DNA from: Spirochaetota bacterium
GTDB lineage: Bacteria; Spirochaetota; Spirochaetia; JABEVK01
DNA: 40,728 nt
Assembly: GCA_020049045.1 (NCBI GenBank)
Contig: JAIFLN010000051.1
Span: 1 to 40,728, forward strand
Direction: 5' to 3'
This document shows positions 32,088 to 40,530 of this stretch, in pieces; the first letter of the stretch is position 1, and each line of letters begins with the position of its first letter. The notes beneath the pieces were generated by a model, which saw only the letters and a list, made by a program, of their open reading frames with translations, had not been told where the DNA came from and ran no database searches. The translations under genes were made by a program, and so were the position numbers.

Positions 32088-33461
32088 TCAGATTCCCGAA
32101 GCGGCAAAGACTTCCGCCCCCGCCAGCGCCGTGAAGGCAACTTCGATGCGGGCCCGGTCAGCGGCACAAGCAGCTCGGCGGCTTTCCAGATCGGCACGAA
32201 GTTCGTTGAGCCCGAGGTTGCCGGCCGCCCCGGTATGCGTCCGGTCAGCAATGGTTTTTCGGGGGTCGCGTCCTTCGAGGCGGTCAAGGTTCTGGCCGAC
32301 CTGCCGGTAGGCGTCGCGGAAACTCTGGCCCGCCCGGACCAGCTCATAGGCAGCGTCGGTGGCGAAAATATCCGGGGTGAAGGCACGCACCAAGGCTTCG
32401 GGAACGACCTCCAATTTCCGTATCGTCAGTCCCATGATGGCCACCATTTCCAGGGTCAGATCGAGCCCGCGGAAATAGGGCTCCTTGGTCTCCTGCAGGT
32501 CGCGGTTGTACCCCGAAGGCTGGCTGCGCAGAATGCTCTTCACCTGGGTGGCCCAAGCCGAAAGCGTGGCGCTCTTGGCACGGGTCAATTCCAAAGCATC
32601 GGGATTCTTCTTCTGCGGCATAATGCTGCTGCCCGTGCACAATTCGGCGGGCAGACGGAAATAGCCGAATTCTGGCAGAGAAAACAGGATCAGGTCCTGG
32701 GCCATGCGGCTCAAAGTCAGACCAATCTGATCCAACACATCGAGGATGGCAGCTTCTCCCTTACCCCGGGAATGGCTGGCGGCGATGACATTGCGGTGCA
32801 CCGAGGCAAAACCCATCAGCGCGGCGCTGTATTCGCGGTCCAGGGGGAGCGGCACGCCGTAGCCGGCCGCAAAACCGAGGGGACTACGGTCGATGAGCTG
32901 ATAGGCGGCATCGGCCAGCACAAGGCTGTCGAGCAGTTCTTCAGCCCAGGCGGCGGCCCATAGCCCCACGGACGAAGGCATACCGGTCTGCATATGGGTT
33001 CGGCCTGGCATGGGGACGTTTTGGTGGGTATCGGCAAAGGCAACCAAGTCTTCCACCAGATTGAGCACGCCTCCCCGGACCAGTTCCAAACGGCTGCGGC
33101 CGTATACCCGCAAGGCGGTCAGCACCTGGTCGTTTCGGGAACGGCCTGTGTGGATTTTCTTGCCCGCCTCGCCCAGCTTTTCGGTGAGACGGTTCTCAAT
33201 GGCCGTATGGCAGTCTTCGTCGGAGCGCAGCACCCGGAAGGTGCCAGCCCTCCAGTCGACAATGCAGGCTCGTAATTCTGTTACCAGCGCATCGGCTTCA
33301 GCACCGCTGAGAAGTCCGATCTTGGCCAGCTGCCGGGCTTGTGCCATGGAAGCCAGGGCGTCGGCGGGCAGCAACTGTTGGTCGAGCTGATCATCCCGCC
33401 CCACGGTATAGCTCTCGATCAGGGCATCGAGGGTGATATTCTTCTGCCAGAGTTTAGCCAT
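32088..33461 (-). CDS. argH: argininosuccinate lyase
   Basis: A 457-residue cytoplasmic enzyme of the aspartase/fumarase family that splits argininosuccinate into arginine and fumarate, the last step of arginine synthesis. Motifs: T-G-R-S-R-N-D at 105-111, the family signature G-S-S-I-M-P-Q-K-K-N-P-D at 277-288, and H-M-Q-T-G-M-P near 156. The frame extends upstream over the divergent promoter region, but AGGAG before the ATG at 33461 and the family N-terminus fix the start. Genes for a membrane protein and a lysine-rich peptide follow in the operon. argG is not in this window. Confidence 0.96.
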   Translation of the reverse strand: MAKLWQKNITLDALIESYTVGRDDQLDQQLLPADALASMAQARQLAKIGLLSGAEADALVTELRACIVDWRAGTFRVLRSDEDCHTAIENRLTEKLGEAGKKIHTGRSRNDQVLTALRVYGRSRLELVRGGVLNLVEDLVAFADTHQNVPMPGRTHMQTGMPSSVGLWAAAWAEELLDSLVLADAAYQLIDRSPLGFAAGYGVPLPLDREYSAALMGFASVHRNVIAASHSRGKGEAAILDVLDQIGLTLSRMAQDLILFSLPEFGYFRLPAELCTGSSIMPQKKNPDALELTRAKSATLSAWATQVKSILRSQPSGYNRDLQETKEPYFRGLDLTLEMVAIMGLTIRKLEVVPEALVRAFTPDIFATDAAYELVRAGQSFRDAYRQVGQNLDRLEGRDPRKTIADRTHTGAAGNLGLNELRADLESRRAACAADRARIEVAFTALAGAEVFAASGI

Positions 33462-33481
33462 TGGAGTCTCCTGGAACCGGA

Positions 33482-33510
33482 ATGGTATGCGGATTCCCCT
33501 CAATTGGCAA
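33482..33510 (-). promoter_or_regulatory. argH operon promoter
   Basis: On the minus strand TTGCCA (33505-33510), 17-bp spacer and TACCAT (33482-33487), 20 bases before the argH ATG. The -35 overlaps that of the divergent promoter on the other strand. Confidence 0.65.
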
Positions 33511-33533
33511 GCGGGACGAACGTCTGCTAGAAT
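33504..33533 (+). promoter_or_regulatory. SH3 lipoprotein promoter, leaderless configuration
   Basis: TTGGCA (33504-33509, five of six), 18-bp spacer, TAGAAT (33528-33533, five of six), then six bases to the ATG at 33540. The predicted first transcribed base falls on or beside the A of the start codon and no Shine-Dalgarno is possible. Confidence 0.65.
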
Positions 33534-33539
33534 AGAAGC

Positions 33540-34862
33540 ATGATCATCCGCTTTGTCCGTTTTCTTACCCTGCCGGGAGCTTTCGTCCTCTTGGTGCTGT
33601 TTGCTTTCTCTTCCTGTGGATTCGGACGAATGGCCACGGGAGTCGTCGTCTGGGCCCCCGCAGGACAGTCCGTCAAAAACGGAGACCTGGTTTGGGTCTG
33701 GGAACAAAGCCGCATCCGCAAGACCTTAAAGATTCAGAGACCCGAAGGGGGAGACAGCTTCGAGGTCGACCATTGGCGCATCAAATCCTTTTCCAACGAG
33801 GGCGAAGCCCAGACCTTTCGAGCGTCCTTTCTTCCGCTGAAAGACAGCTGGGCCGTTTCGGGCAAGCAGGGCCTGCCGGTGCGGGAAACCGCCGATGCCA
33901 ATGCCAACCGCGTCTATAAACTGGGCGAAAATGAAGAAGTGAAGGTACTGGCCGGTGGAGGTGCCAAAGTCAAACAGGGTAACCTCGAAGGGTCGTGGGT
34001 TCAGATCCTCACCCAGGACGGCTATGAAGGTTGGGTTTTCGACTACTACCTCAGTCTGACCACCCATGAAGACGGAACTTCTCAACAAGTCAAAGCCAGC
34101 GGCCCCGGCGATCAGCTGGTGCAATCGGTGCTCTCGCAGATCTGGTACCCTGAAGAAATGCGGCTGATGGTCGAGCAAGACCGCATCAACGTGGCTCTGT
34201 TCCGACCCGATGCCGGCTTGAAGGCCGTCTCGTCTCCTAGCGCTTTTTTATTGCTTCTACCACAGCCGGACCAGGACGAACGCTTTGAGTTGGCCTTTGA
34301 AACGGCAAGGAAGATCGATTCCTCGACTTATGACTTTGGAGGCCCCCACCAAGTGAAAGTGCAGTTCACCAATGGTGAGGGCACCCGGCTGAACTTCAGC
34401 TTCACAGATCAAGGGAAGGTCCGATCGGTACCTCTGGCACTGCTGGACGAGGCCGTGGGCTCCTTGATCAGCCGGGAACTGGCCAGCCGTCAGCAGAAAC
34501 TGTCGGAAATTTTGTCACGAGGCAAGTCGTTGACGAGCCCGACCTACGGAACGATCCACTTGACCCCGGAAGGGACGTTCACGTGGGAGGACTACCAAGA
34601 AGCCTTTCCCGAACCGATGGGTGACCAGGGGAGCGTAGCCTTCGACTGGTTTAAGGACAAGCGCCTCTACGGCGAATTCCGCGCCGTCCGGTTCCAGTTC
34701 GGCTCGGAAGAAACCTCCGTCTCCAAAATCTTTCTCTACCGCTTCCTTAAAGACGGATTCCAGATGCTTCCTGCCGAAACCGCCGATCTCGACCCAGTCA
34801 AGCGGACCGTGATCCGGGAATCGCGCAGCGGTCTGTCGCTGTTCTTTACCTTCCAGGACTAG
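33540..34862 (+). CDS. SH3-domain lipoprotein
   Basis: A 440-residue exported protein. The N-terminus has a hydrophobic stretch ending F-A-F-S-S-C with the probable lipidated Cys26; Phe at the -3 position is relaxed but usual for spirochaete lipoboxes. A small beta domain (about 33-90, G-V-V-V-W-A-P-A-G) is followed by a bacterial SH3 region (about 108-165) with G-L-P-V-R-E-T-A-D and G-Y-E-G-W-V-F-D-Y-Y-L. The C-terminal 250 residues are unassigned. This layout is one I associate with spirochaete envelope proteins. SH3 regions of this type often bind cell-wall material. Stop and start of the next gene are five bases apart. Confidence 0.82.
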   Translation: MIIRFVRFLTLPGAFVLLVLFAFSSCGFGRMATGVVVWAPAGQSVKNGDLVWVWEQSRIRKTLKIQRPEGGDSFEVDHWRIKSFSNEGEAQTFRASFLPLKDSWAVSGKQGLPVRETADANANRVYKLGENEEVKVLAGGGAKVKQGNLEGSWVQILTQDGYEGWVFDYYLSLTTHEDGTSQQVKASGPGDQLVQSVLSQIWYPEEMRLMVEQDRINVALFRPDAGLKAVSSPSAFLLLLPQPDQDERFELAFETARKIDSSTYDFGGPHQVKVQFTNGEGTRLNFSFTDQGKVRSVPLALLDEAVGSLISRELASRQQKLSEILSRGKSLTSPTYGTIHLTPEGTFTWEDYQEAFPEPMGDQGSVAFDWFKDKRLYGEFRAVRFQFGSEETSVSKIFLYRFLKDGFQMLPAETADLDPVKRTVIRESRSGLSLFFTFQD

Positions 34863-34867
34863 GAGCA

Positions 34868-36829
34868 ATGCCGTTCGTCCAGCTCCAAAACGCCAGCCTC
34901 GCCTTTGCCGACAGGGACATTCTGGACCAGGTCAGCTTCACCTTGCATGCCGGTCAGAAAGTTGCCCTGGCAGGTGCCAATGGCTCGGGAAAGACCACTC
35001 TCTTGAAAATTTTGGCAGGAATCCAGGAGCCGGATACGGGTAAGGTGATGGTTCCTGAGGGAACGCGGCTGGCTTATTTGCCCCAATCGGGAATTCTGCT
35101 CGGCAGCGGCACGGTGTTTGAAGAGGCCGAGCGGGCCTTTGAACCTTGGCGTCGTTTTGAGTCCGATATGCACGCCTTGGTGGAATCGGTGGATACCCTT
35201 TCCCCTGCCCAGGCCGAAAAAGCACTCCACAAACATCACGATATGCAGGAAGCGCTGCTGGAATCGGGGTATTACCGCCGGCGCGAAACCGTCGAGCAGA
35301 CCCTCCGAGGCTTGGGTTTTTCCAGCGCCGAACTCGATAGGCCTGCCACCACCTTTTCGGGCGGCTGGCAGATGCGGGTGGCGTTGGGCCGCTGCCTGCT
35401 GGAAAACCCTCACCTGCTTCTGCTCGATGAACCAACCAACTACCTCGACATTGAGGCCAAGGACTGGCTTGAGAGTTTCCTCAAGGCCAGCGCCTGCGGT
35501 TTTCTCCTCGTCAGCCACGACCGGGGATTTCTCGACGCGGTGGTGGGTGAAGTTGCCGAGATTTTTCGTGGAAGGTTGACCAGCTACAAGGGCAACTACA
35601 GCGAGTATGAAACCCGGCGGCGGTTGGAAATCGTCCAGATCGAAGAAGCCTACAAGCTGCAGCAGGCAGAAATTGAAAAGCAGGAAGCCTACATCAACCG
35701 CTTTCGGGCCCAAGCCACCAAGGCCTCGGGTGTGCAAAGCCGCATCAAGGCCCTCGACAAGCTGGAGCGGGTAGAAATTCCCGAGACCCTGGTTCCCATG
35801 CACTTTCGCTTTCCCCCCGCTCCCCATTCGGGCAAAATTGCCCTTGAACTGACGGGCCTGGGCAAGCGCTACGGCGACCATCAGGTGCTGCGAGGCCTGG
35901 ACTTTACCTTTACCCGGGGCGAAAAAATTGCGGTGGCCGGGCGCAACGGTGCCGGCAAGTCTACCTTGATGCGCATTTTGGCGGGGGCTGACCACCATTT
36001 TGAAGGCGGCCTGAAGTGGGGTACCGACATCAAGGTCGCGTATTTCAGCCAGGACCACGAAAAGGAACTCAACCCCGACAAGACGGTGCTGGAGGAAGTG
36101 GAGGCCGACGCTCCCACCTCCATGGTCCCGCGACTGCGTGACCTGCTGGGGTCGTTCCTGTTCCGTGGCGATGATGTTTTCAAGAAGACTGCTGTTCTCT
36201 CCGGTGGTGAAAAGAACCGGCTGACGCTGGTAAAACTGCTGTTGCGGCCGGCCAACCTCCTTTTACTCGACGAACCGACCAACCACCTCGATCTGGCGTC
36301 AAAGGATGTGCTGCTGGAGGCCCTGGAACAGTTTGCAGGCACGGTCTTTGTGGTCAGCCACGACAAGTACTTTTTGACCCAGTTGGCTCAGAAGGTGCTG
36401 GAACTGCGCCCCGAAGGCCACCGCCTTCACCTGGGCGGCTGGCTGGAATACCAGGAAAAGCAGGTTTCAGGGGATGACTTTGCCGTGCTGTCCGGAAGCG
36501 ACGGCGGTGCCGGTTCGGCGGCAATCCGAACGGTCCGCCTCGAAGCGGACCCGGTTTCCACCAGCCAGGCAGACCGGGAAGCAGCCAAAAAGCGGCAGAG
36601 TCTGATCCGTAAACTCGAGCGTGAAGAAGAGACCATTCTGGCCGATCTGGGAACTCTGGAAACTGCCCACGCGGCGCTCAACGCCCAGATGGCCGACCCA
36701 TCGGTGTACAGCGACGGGGCCAAGGCCCGAAAAGTGCAGGCGGAACTGGCCGCCAACCAGGCGAAGCAGGCCGAACTGCATACCCGCTGGGAAAAAGCCG
36801 CCGAGGAATTGGAAAAAGTCAAAGGCTAG
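34868..36829 (+). CDS. ABC-F family ATPase (Uup/EttA-like)
   Basis: A 653-residue soluble protein with two ABC domains and no membrane part. Domain 1: Walker A G-A-N-G-S-G-K-T-T (36-44), signature F-S-G-G-W-Q-M-R, Walker B L-L-L-L-D-E-P-T-N-Y. Domain 2: Walker A G-R-N-G-A-G-K-S-T near 360, signature L-S-G-G-E-K-N-R, Walker B L-L-L-L-D-E-P-T-N-H. Between them is the P-site tRNA interaction motif linker rich in Gln and Glu (about 250-300). A C-terminal coiled coil (about 560-650) resembles the Uup type. ABC-F proteins act on ribosomes to relieve stalling or mediate antibiotic protection. GGAG lies only a few bases before the ATG. It is co-transcribed with the SH3 lipoprotein gene. Confidence 0.93.
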   Translation: MPFVQLQNASLAFADRDILDQVSFTLHAGQKVALAGANGSGKTTLLKILAGIQEPDTGKVMVPEGTRLAYLPQSGILLGSGTVFEEAERAFEPWRRFESDMHALVESVDTLSPAQAEKALHKHHDMQEALLESGYYRRRETVEQTLRGLGFSSAELDRPATTFSGGWQMRVALGRCLLENPHLLLLDEPTNYLDIEAKDWLESFLKASACGFLLVSHDRGFLDAVVGEVAEIFRGRLTSYKGNYSEYETRRRLEIVQIEEAYKLQQAEIEKQEAYINRFRAQATKASGVQSRIKALDKLERVEIPETLVPMHFRFPPAPHSGKIALELTGLGKRYGDHQVLRGLDFTFTRGEKIAVAGRNGAGKSTLMRILAGADHHFEGGLKWGTDIKVAYFSQDHEKELNPDKTVLEEVEADAPTSMVPRLRDLLGSFLFRGDDVFKKTAVLSGGEKNRLTLVKLLLRPANLLLLDEPTNHLDLASKDVLLEALEQFAGTVFVVSHDKYFLTQLAQKVLELRPEGHRLHLGGWLEYQEKQVSGDDFAVLSGSDGGAGSAAIRTVRLEADPVSTSQADREAAKKRQSLIRKLEREEETILADLGTLETAHAALNAQMADPSVYSDGAKARKVQAELAANQAKQAELHTRWEKAAEELEKVKG

Positions 36830-36847
36830 TCACCGCCCAATCCTGCC

Positions 36848-36853
36848 GATAAT
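36848..36853 (+). promoter_or_regulatory. -10-like hexamer 6 nt before start at 36860
   Basis: GATAAT, five of six consensus bases, ends six bases before the ATG at 36860. There is no clear -35 at 16-18 bp. No Shine-Dalgarno stronger than AGG is seen. Confidence 0.4.
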
Positions 36854-36859
36854 CAGGCC

Positions 36860-38029
36860 ATGCGTACCCTCACGTCCCTGGCCCTGTGCCTTGTCGTTTC
36901 GTTGCCCGGCTTTGCCGAGGTGATCTGGTCCGAGCCCCGCGATTTCTACGTCGACCCACCCCACGGGTGGACCTTTGTCGAAGACCCGACGCCAGAACAC
37001 TTCGTCATGACCGATTCGGGCCGCAAAATCATCCTCGAGATCTTCAGCCAGGACAAGGGCGAGCAGACCGAGCTGACAGCCAAGGCCGCCGACCTGAAGG
37101 CGCGCCTCAAGGCGCAGGGGGACGAGCAGGAATTTTCCTGGAACGACCGTCCAGCCTGGCTGGCCGACCTCACCTACAACATTCAGATTGCCTCAGGTCC
37201 GCTGAAAGTTCATGGATGGGCGCTGGTGGCTGACGATGGTGACGGGTGGGTTTCGGCATTGGCCTACACTCCGGCTGACAACTATGATAAGGCCCAGGAC
37301 GTGCTGATGTCAGCTTTGAACTCACTCGCTCTTGGCTCCGAAGGCCGCCGTGAACCCGGCCCGCTGAGCACCTTTTTCCAGGGCACCGCCGCCCAGCCTC
37401 GCCTGGACAAAAAGGACCTGACAGGACTGCCCACGGCGTTTGCGCTCACGTACGACCTCGACCGCGATGAAGCTGTTCAGGCCACTATGGAACGCGAAAC
37501 CCGCCTTCTGACAGCACAGATCGGGCCTCAGGTGAGCAACCAGCAGCTGATCGCCCCGGGCTGGACGCGCTTCTACCGGCAAATCTACCGCGATATGTTT
37601 TCGAGCCTGGCACCGCTGGCCGCCTATTGGAAAACCCAGGTCAGCCAAAAGCGCATCACCAAGGATGAATTGCCGCAAAAGGTGCTGAGCTGGCTGCAGG
37701 GCTTCACCTACGACCGAAAAGGGGGACTGACCGACCTCTCAACTCCTTGGCAGACCCTGAAAACCCAGGCCGGCGACTGTGACAGCCGATCTCTGGTGTA
37801 CCTGGCATTGATGGAGCACTTGGGAATGGGGGGAATTCTTATGGTGAGCGCTCCTTATAGCCACGGCATGGCTGCCCTCGATCTTCCGGGTCAGGGAGCC
37901 CGGTTTCCTTACGAGAACAAGGGGTGGCTGGTGGCCGAACTGACCGATCAGGTCAATCTGGGCATGATTGCCGGCGACAAAGCTGACCCAAACCAGTGGA
38001 TCGGGGTCGATTTGTGGGGAAAGCCGTAG
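36860..38029 (+). CDS. secreted transglutaminase-like protein
   Basis: A 389-residue exported protein. Signal peptide at 1-19 (ending L-P-G-F-A). Residues 25-160 form an uncharacterised N-terminal domain (F-Y-V-D-P-P-H-G-W-T-F, resembling the start of PsbP-like or lipoprotein LpqN-type domains). The C-terminal part (about 265-385) has a transglutaminase-like cysteine protease core: Q-A-G-D-C-D-S-R-S-L with Cys307, and His335 in Y-S-H-G-M. An acidic residue in W-L-V-A-E-L-T-D may complete the triad. It may cleave or cross-link an envelope protein or peptide. 30 nt after the ABC-F gene. Confidence 0.75.
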   Translation: MRTLTSLALCLVVSLPGFAEVIWSEPRDFYVDPPHGWTFVEDPTPEHFVMTDSGRKIILEIFSQDKGEQTELTAKAADLKARLKAQGDEQEFSWNDRPAWLADLTYNIQIASGPLKVHGWALVADDGDGWVSALAYTPADNYDKAQDVLMSALNSLALGSEGRREPGPLSTFFQGTAAQPRLDKKDLTGLPTAFALTYDLDRDEAVQATMERETRLLTAQIGPQVSNQQLIAPGWTRFYRQIYRDMFSSLAPLAAYWKTQVSQKRITKDELPQKVLSWLQGFTYDRKGGLTDLSTPWQTLKTQAGDCDSRSLVYLALMEHLGMGGILMVSAPYSHGMAALDLPGQGARFPYENKGWLVAELTDQVNLGMIAGDKADPNQWIGVDLWGKP

Positions 38030-38041
38030 TATCCTGACGGC

Positions 38042-38602
38042 ATGGCACGTTTCACCCCTCTGTTTCGCAATATTCTTGGTTTTCTTTTTATCCTTTCGGT
38101 ACTGGGGGCCCTGGGTTGGGGAGCCCAGATGCTCTGGCATCCCCTCGACCCCGTCATCACCTACCTGAACCAGGATTTGGGTGCCGCCGGGGCCACCCTG
38201 TCCACCGAAGTGGTAGCCGGAGTTTCGCTGGCCTCGCTGGTATTGTTTGTGATTCTCCTTCTAGTTCCCCTCGCAATGCGTGGCGTCAACAACAAGCAGT
38301 TTCTCGGGGGCTTTTTCCGCGGGATTCTCGCTTCGGTGGTCTTTTTGGTTTCGGACTGGCTGTATGGCCAGCTGGAAACTCTGGGCCGATTCTGGTTGTT
38401 GCTCGGCTTGGGTCTGACAGTCATCGTCACGGTGGTGCTCATTGAGCTCATTACCCGTGCCGGGAAAGAAAAACATGAAGTAAGCACCAGAACAGACCTG
38501 ATGGCGTCGATCACCTCGGGGCTGGCATTTTCCCTTCTGCTGAACCTCGGCATGTATGCCTGGAGCTACGTCGAGAAAGTTCTGGTGCAGATTCCAGGCT
38601 GA
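38042..38602 (+). CDS. four-helix membrane protein of unknown function
   Basis: A 186-residue integral membrane protein with membrane segments at about 10-28, 58-78, 94-115 with 118-138, and 155-175. The loop after the fourth segment is charged (R-A-G-K-E-K-H-E-V). No family recognised. TAGTAT (38027-38032), which contains the previous stop, lies nine bases before the ATG; no Shine-Dalgarno is seen. Its stop TGA (38600-38602) touches the stop of the rhomboid gene on the other strand, giving TGATCA. Confidence 0.7.
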   Translation: MARFTPLFRNILGFLFILSVLGALGWGAQMLWHPLDPVITYLNQDLGAAGATLSTEVVAGVSLASLVLFVILLLVPLAMRGVNNKQFLGGFFRGILASVVFLVSDWLYGQLETLGRFWLLLGLGLTVIVTVVLIELITRAGKEKHEVSTRTDLMASITSGLAFSLLLNLGMYAWSYVEKVLVQIPG

Positions 38603-39238
38603 TCAGCCTCGCCGTGCTCCCGGCGGTGGGCCGGGAGGAGGACCTTCAGACTCGCCGCCCTCAGCACCGGGAGCTCCAGCGGCCGCCATCTTCAGAAAGC
38701 CGAAGATGGTACCGCAGACACCGCCCAGAATATGGGCCATGTTGGATACGGCCGGATTGGTGTTCTGAGCACCCCGGGTCAGTTCGGCCAGTAAAAACAG
38801 CACAAAGATCAAAATAAACGAAACGGGAATATCCCCGGCCTTGGTGCGGGCGAAGCTCACCAGCATGATCATCATGAACACCAGGGAACTGGCTCCGACC
38901 AGCGGCGGCTGCTTCATCAGAATATTGAAAATTCCTGTGACCAGCGCGGTGGTGAACAGCATCATCAGCAGGGGTTTGGGCGTGTATTTTTCCTCGAGGA
39001 TGGGACCGAGCAGCAGCAGGAACAGAAAGTTGTTCCACAGGTGGGTCCAGCTTTCGTGGCCAAAAACGTAGAGCAAAATGGCAAAGTAATGCGCTGGCTG
39101 GGTAGCGTTGAAATCAGCCCCGGGAGCGCTGAGGTAGGCGCCCACAAGCCCCGGGAACACGTACTGGTCCAGCAACATGACCAACACGCAGATCAGAGCA
39201 AAACTGAAGGTGACCGGGGCATTGTAGCGTAATTGCAT
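38603..39238 (-). CDS. rhomboid-family intramembrane serine protease
   Basis: A 211-residue multi-pass membrane protein of the six-helix bacterial rhomboid type. The H-x-x-x-N motif is H66-L-W-N-N70, the nucleophile is Ser117 in V-G-A-S-S, and the general base is His169 in N-M-A-H-I-L-G-G. Rhomboids cut transmembrane segments of other proteins in the membrane. The C-terminal tail (about 185-211) is Pro/Gly-rich and acidic (G-P-P-P-G-P-P-P-G) and should lie in the cytoplasm. GGAGAG precedes the ATG at 39238; the longer upstream frame is not supported. Confidence 0.88.
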   Translation of the reverse strand: MQLRYNAPVTFSFALICVLVMLLDQYVFPGLVGAYLSAPGADFNATQPAHYFAILLYVFGHESWTHLWNNFLFLLLLGPILEEKYTPKPLLMMLFTTALVTGIFNILMKQPPLVGASSLVFMMIMLVSFARTKAGDIPVSFILIFVLFLLAELTRGAQNTNPAVSNMAHILGGVCGTIFGFLKMAAAGAPGAEGGESEGPPPGPPPGARRG

Positions 39239-39303
39239 GGGCTCTCCGCTTTGATTGTCGGCGGCTGGAGCCAAAAGCTGAGGACCACTTTCTCAGGCTC
39301 TGG

Positions 39304-39309
39304 TATGTT
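39304..39309 (+). promoter_or_regulatory. -10-like hexamer 6 nt before start at 39316
   Basis: TATGTT preceded by TGG (extended -10 form TGnTATGTT) ends six bases before the ATG at 39316. No Shine-Dalgarno lies in between. A -35 is not evident, which an extended -10 could tolerate. Confidence 0.4.
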
Positions 39310-39315
39310 GGTGCT

Positions 39316-40530
39316 ATGAGTTGTTCCGCCCTGATTGTCGGAGCCGGACCTGCCGGACTTTCTGCCGCTGAAATTCTCTCGGCGGCAGGTTGGAAGGTGA
39401 CGGTGATCGAAGCGCTCGAGTCTCCCGCCCGGAAATTTCTGCGGGCCGGCGTCGGTGGGTTGAACCTGACGCATTCCCAGCCCTTGGAAGACTTTCTCAA
39501 CGCCTATGCCGGCCATCGTGAACGACTGGAACCCTTCCTGCGGCGTTTTGGCCCGCAGGAACTGACCGCCTGGGCCGAGGATCTGGGAATCCGCCTGTTT
39601 ACCGGCAGCTCAGGAAAGATCTTTCCCGAGGGGATGGCCGCAGGTCCGCTTTTAAAGGCCTGGTTGGACCGCTTGGCCGCGGCAGGCGTCCAGCTGGAAA
39701 CAGGAACCCGTTGGGTGGGCTGGGGACCAGGGTTGTCTCTTGAGGTTGAGCAGGACGGCGGGCGCAAGGTTTTGCAAGCTGATGCGGTGATTCTGGCCCT
39801 GGGAGGTCCGACCTGGCCCGCTCTGGGAACAGGCGGTTCGTGGGTGCCGCTGCTCGAAGAAAAGGGGTTGGCGTTTTCTCCATGGCAGCCGGCCAATGTA
39901 GGATTCACCGTAAACTGGTCAGATTTTTTCAGTCAGAAATTTGCCGGGCAACCGCTCAAAGATACCCGCCTTCTGGGGCGACGAGGCGAACTGATGGTGA
40001 CTCCCTGGGGCTTGGAAGGCGGCCTTTTGTACGCCGCCGGTGCGGTGCTGCGCCAACAATTGAGCCACGGAAATACGGGAACCACGCAGATCTCCCTGGA
40101 TTTGGTGCCGGGCCGGGAGCAAGGCCGAATCGAGGCCGAGCTCTCCCGACCGCGCCAGGGCCGCAGCCTTTCCACGCTCCTGCAAAAAACCCTGGGGCTG
40201 ACCGGCGTCAAGGTAGGACTGCTGCGAGAGGTCCTCAAACCCGGCTCCCCCGACGAACCGACCCGTGTGGCCGCGCTTCTTAAGGCTTTGCCGCTGACGC
40301 TGACGGGCACACGGCCGCTGTCGGAGGCCATCAGCGCCGCTGGTGGGGTCTTGTGGACGGAACTGACTCACGGTTTGGAGCTGAATAAAATTCCCGGGGT
40401 GTGGTGTGCTGGGGAAATGCTCGATTGGGAGGCCCCTACGGGAGGCTACCTGTTGACGGCCTGTTTCAGTCTGGGTCGGGCAGCGGGTGAATCCGTGTTA
40501 TATTGGGAAAAGCACAAGGAGCTCTCATGA
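39316..40530 (+). CDS. HI0933-like FAD-dependent oxidoreductase (TIGR03862 type)
   Basis: A 404-residue flavoprotein. The FAD-binding Rossmann motif G-A-G-P-A-G-L-S-A-A is at 9-18. Further family marks are R-K-F-L-R-A-G-V-G-G-L-N-L-T-H-S (about 39-54), G-K-I-F-P-E-G near 98 and the C-terminal A-G-E-M-L-D-W-E-A-P-T-G-G-Y. These identify the HI0933/YhiN group; the short 'flavo_PP4765' branch is the best fit. The physiological reaction of this branch is not known to me. It starts without a Shine-Dalgarno, 77 bases from the divergent rhomboid start. It overlaps the next gene by four bases (ATGA). Confidence 0.9.
   Translation: MSCSALIVGAGPAGLSAAEILSAAGWKVTVIEALESPARKFLRAGVGGLNLTHSQPLEDFLNAYAGHRERLEPFLRRFGPQELTAWAEDLGIRLFTGSSGKIFPEGMAAGPLLKAWLDRLAAAGVQLETGTRWVGWGPGLSLEVEQDGGRKVLQADAVILALGGPTWPALGTGGSWVPLLEEKGLAFSPWQPANVGFTVNWSDFFSQKFAGQPLKDTRLLGRRGELMVTPWGLEGGLLYAAGAVLRQQLSHGNTGTTQISLDLVPGREQGRIEAELSRPRQGRSLSTLLQKTLGLTGVKVGLLREVLKPGSPDEPTRVAALLKALPLTLTGTRPLSEAISAAGGVLWTELTHGLELNKIPGVWCAGEMLDWEAPTGGYLLTACFSLGRAAGESVLYWEKHKELS

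Noticed and set aside
34859-36058. Minus-strand frame of 399 codons opposite the ABC-F gene
   Set aside because: Antisense of a conserved two-domain ATPase, no motifs of its own.
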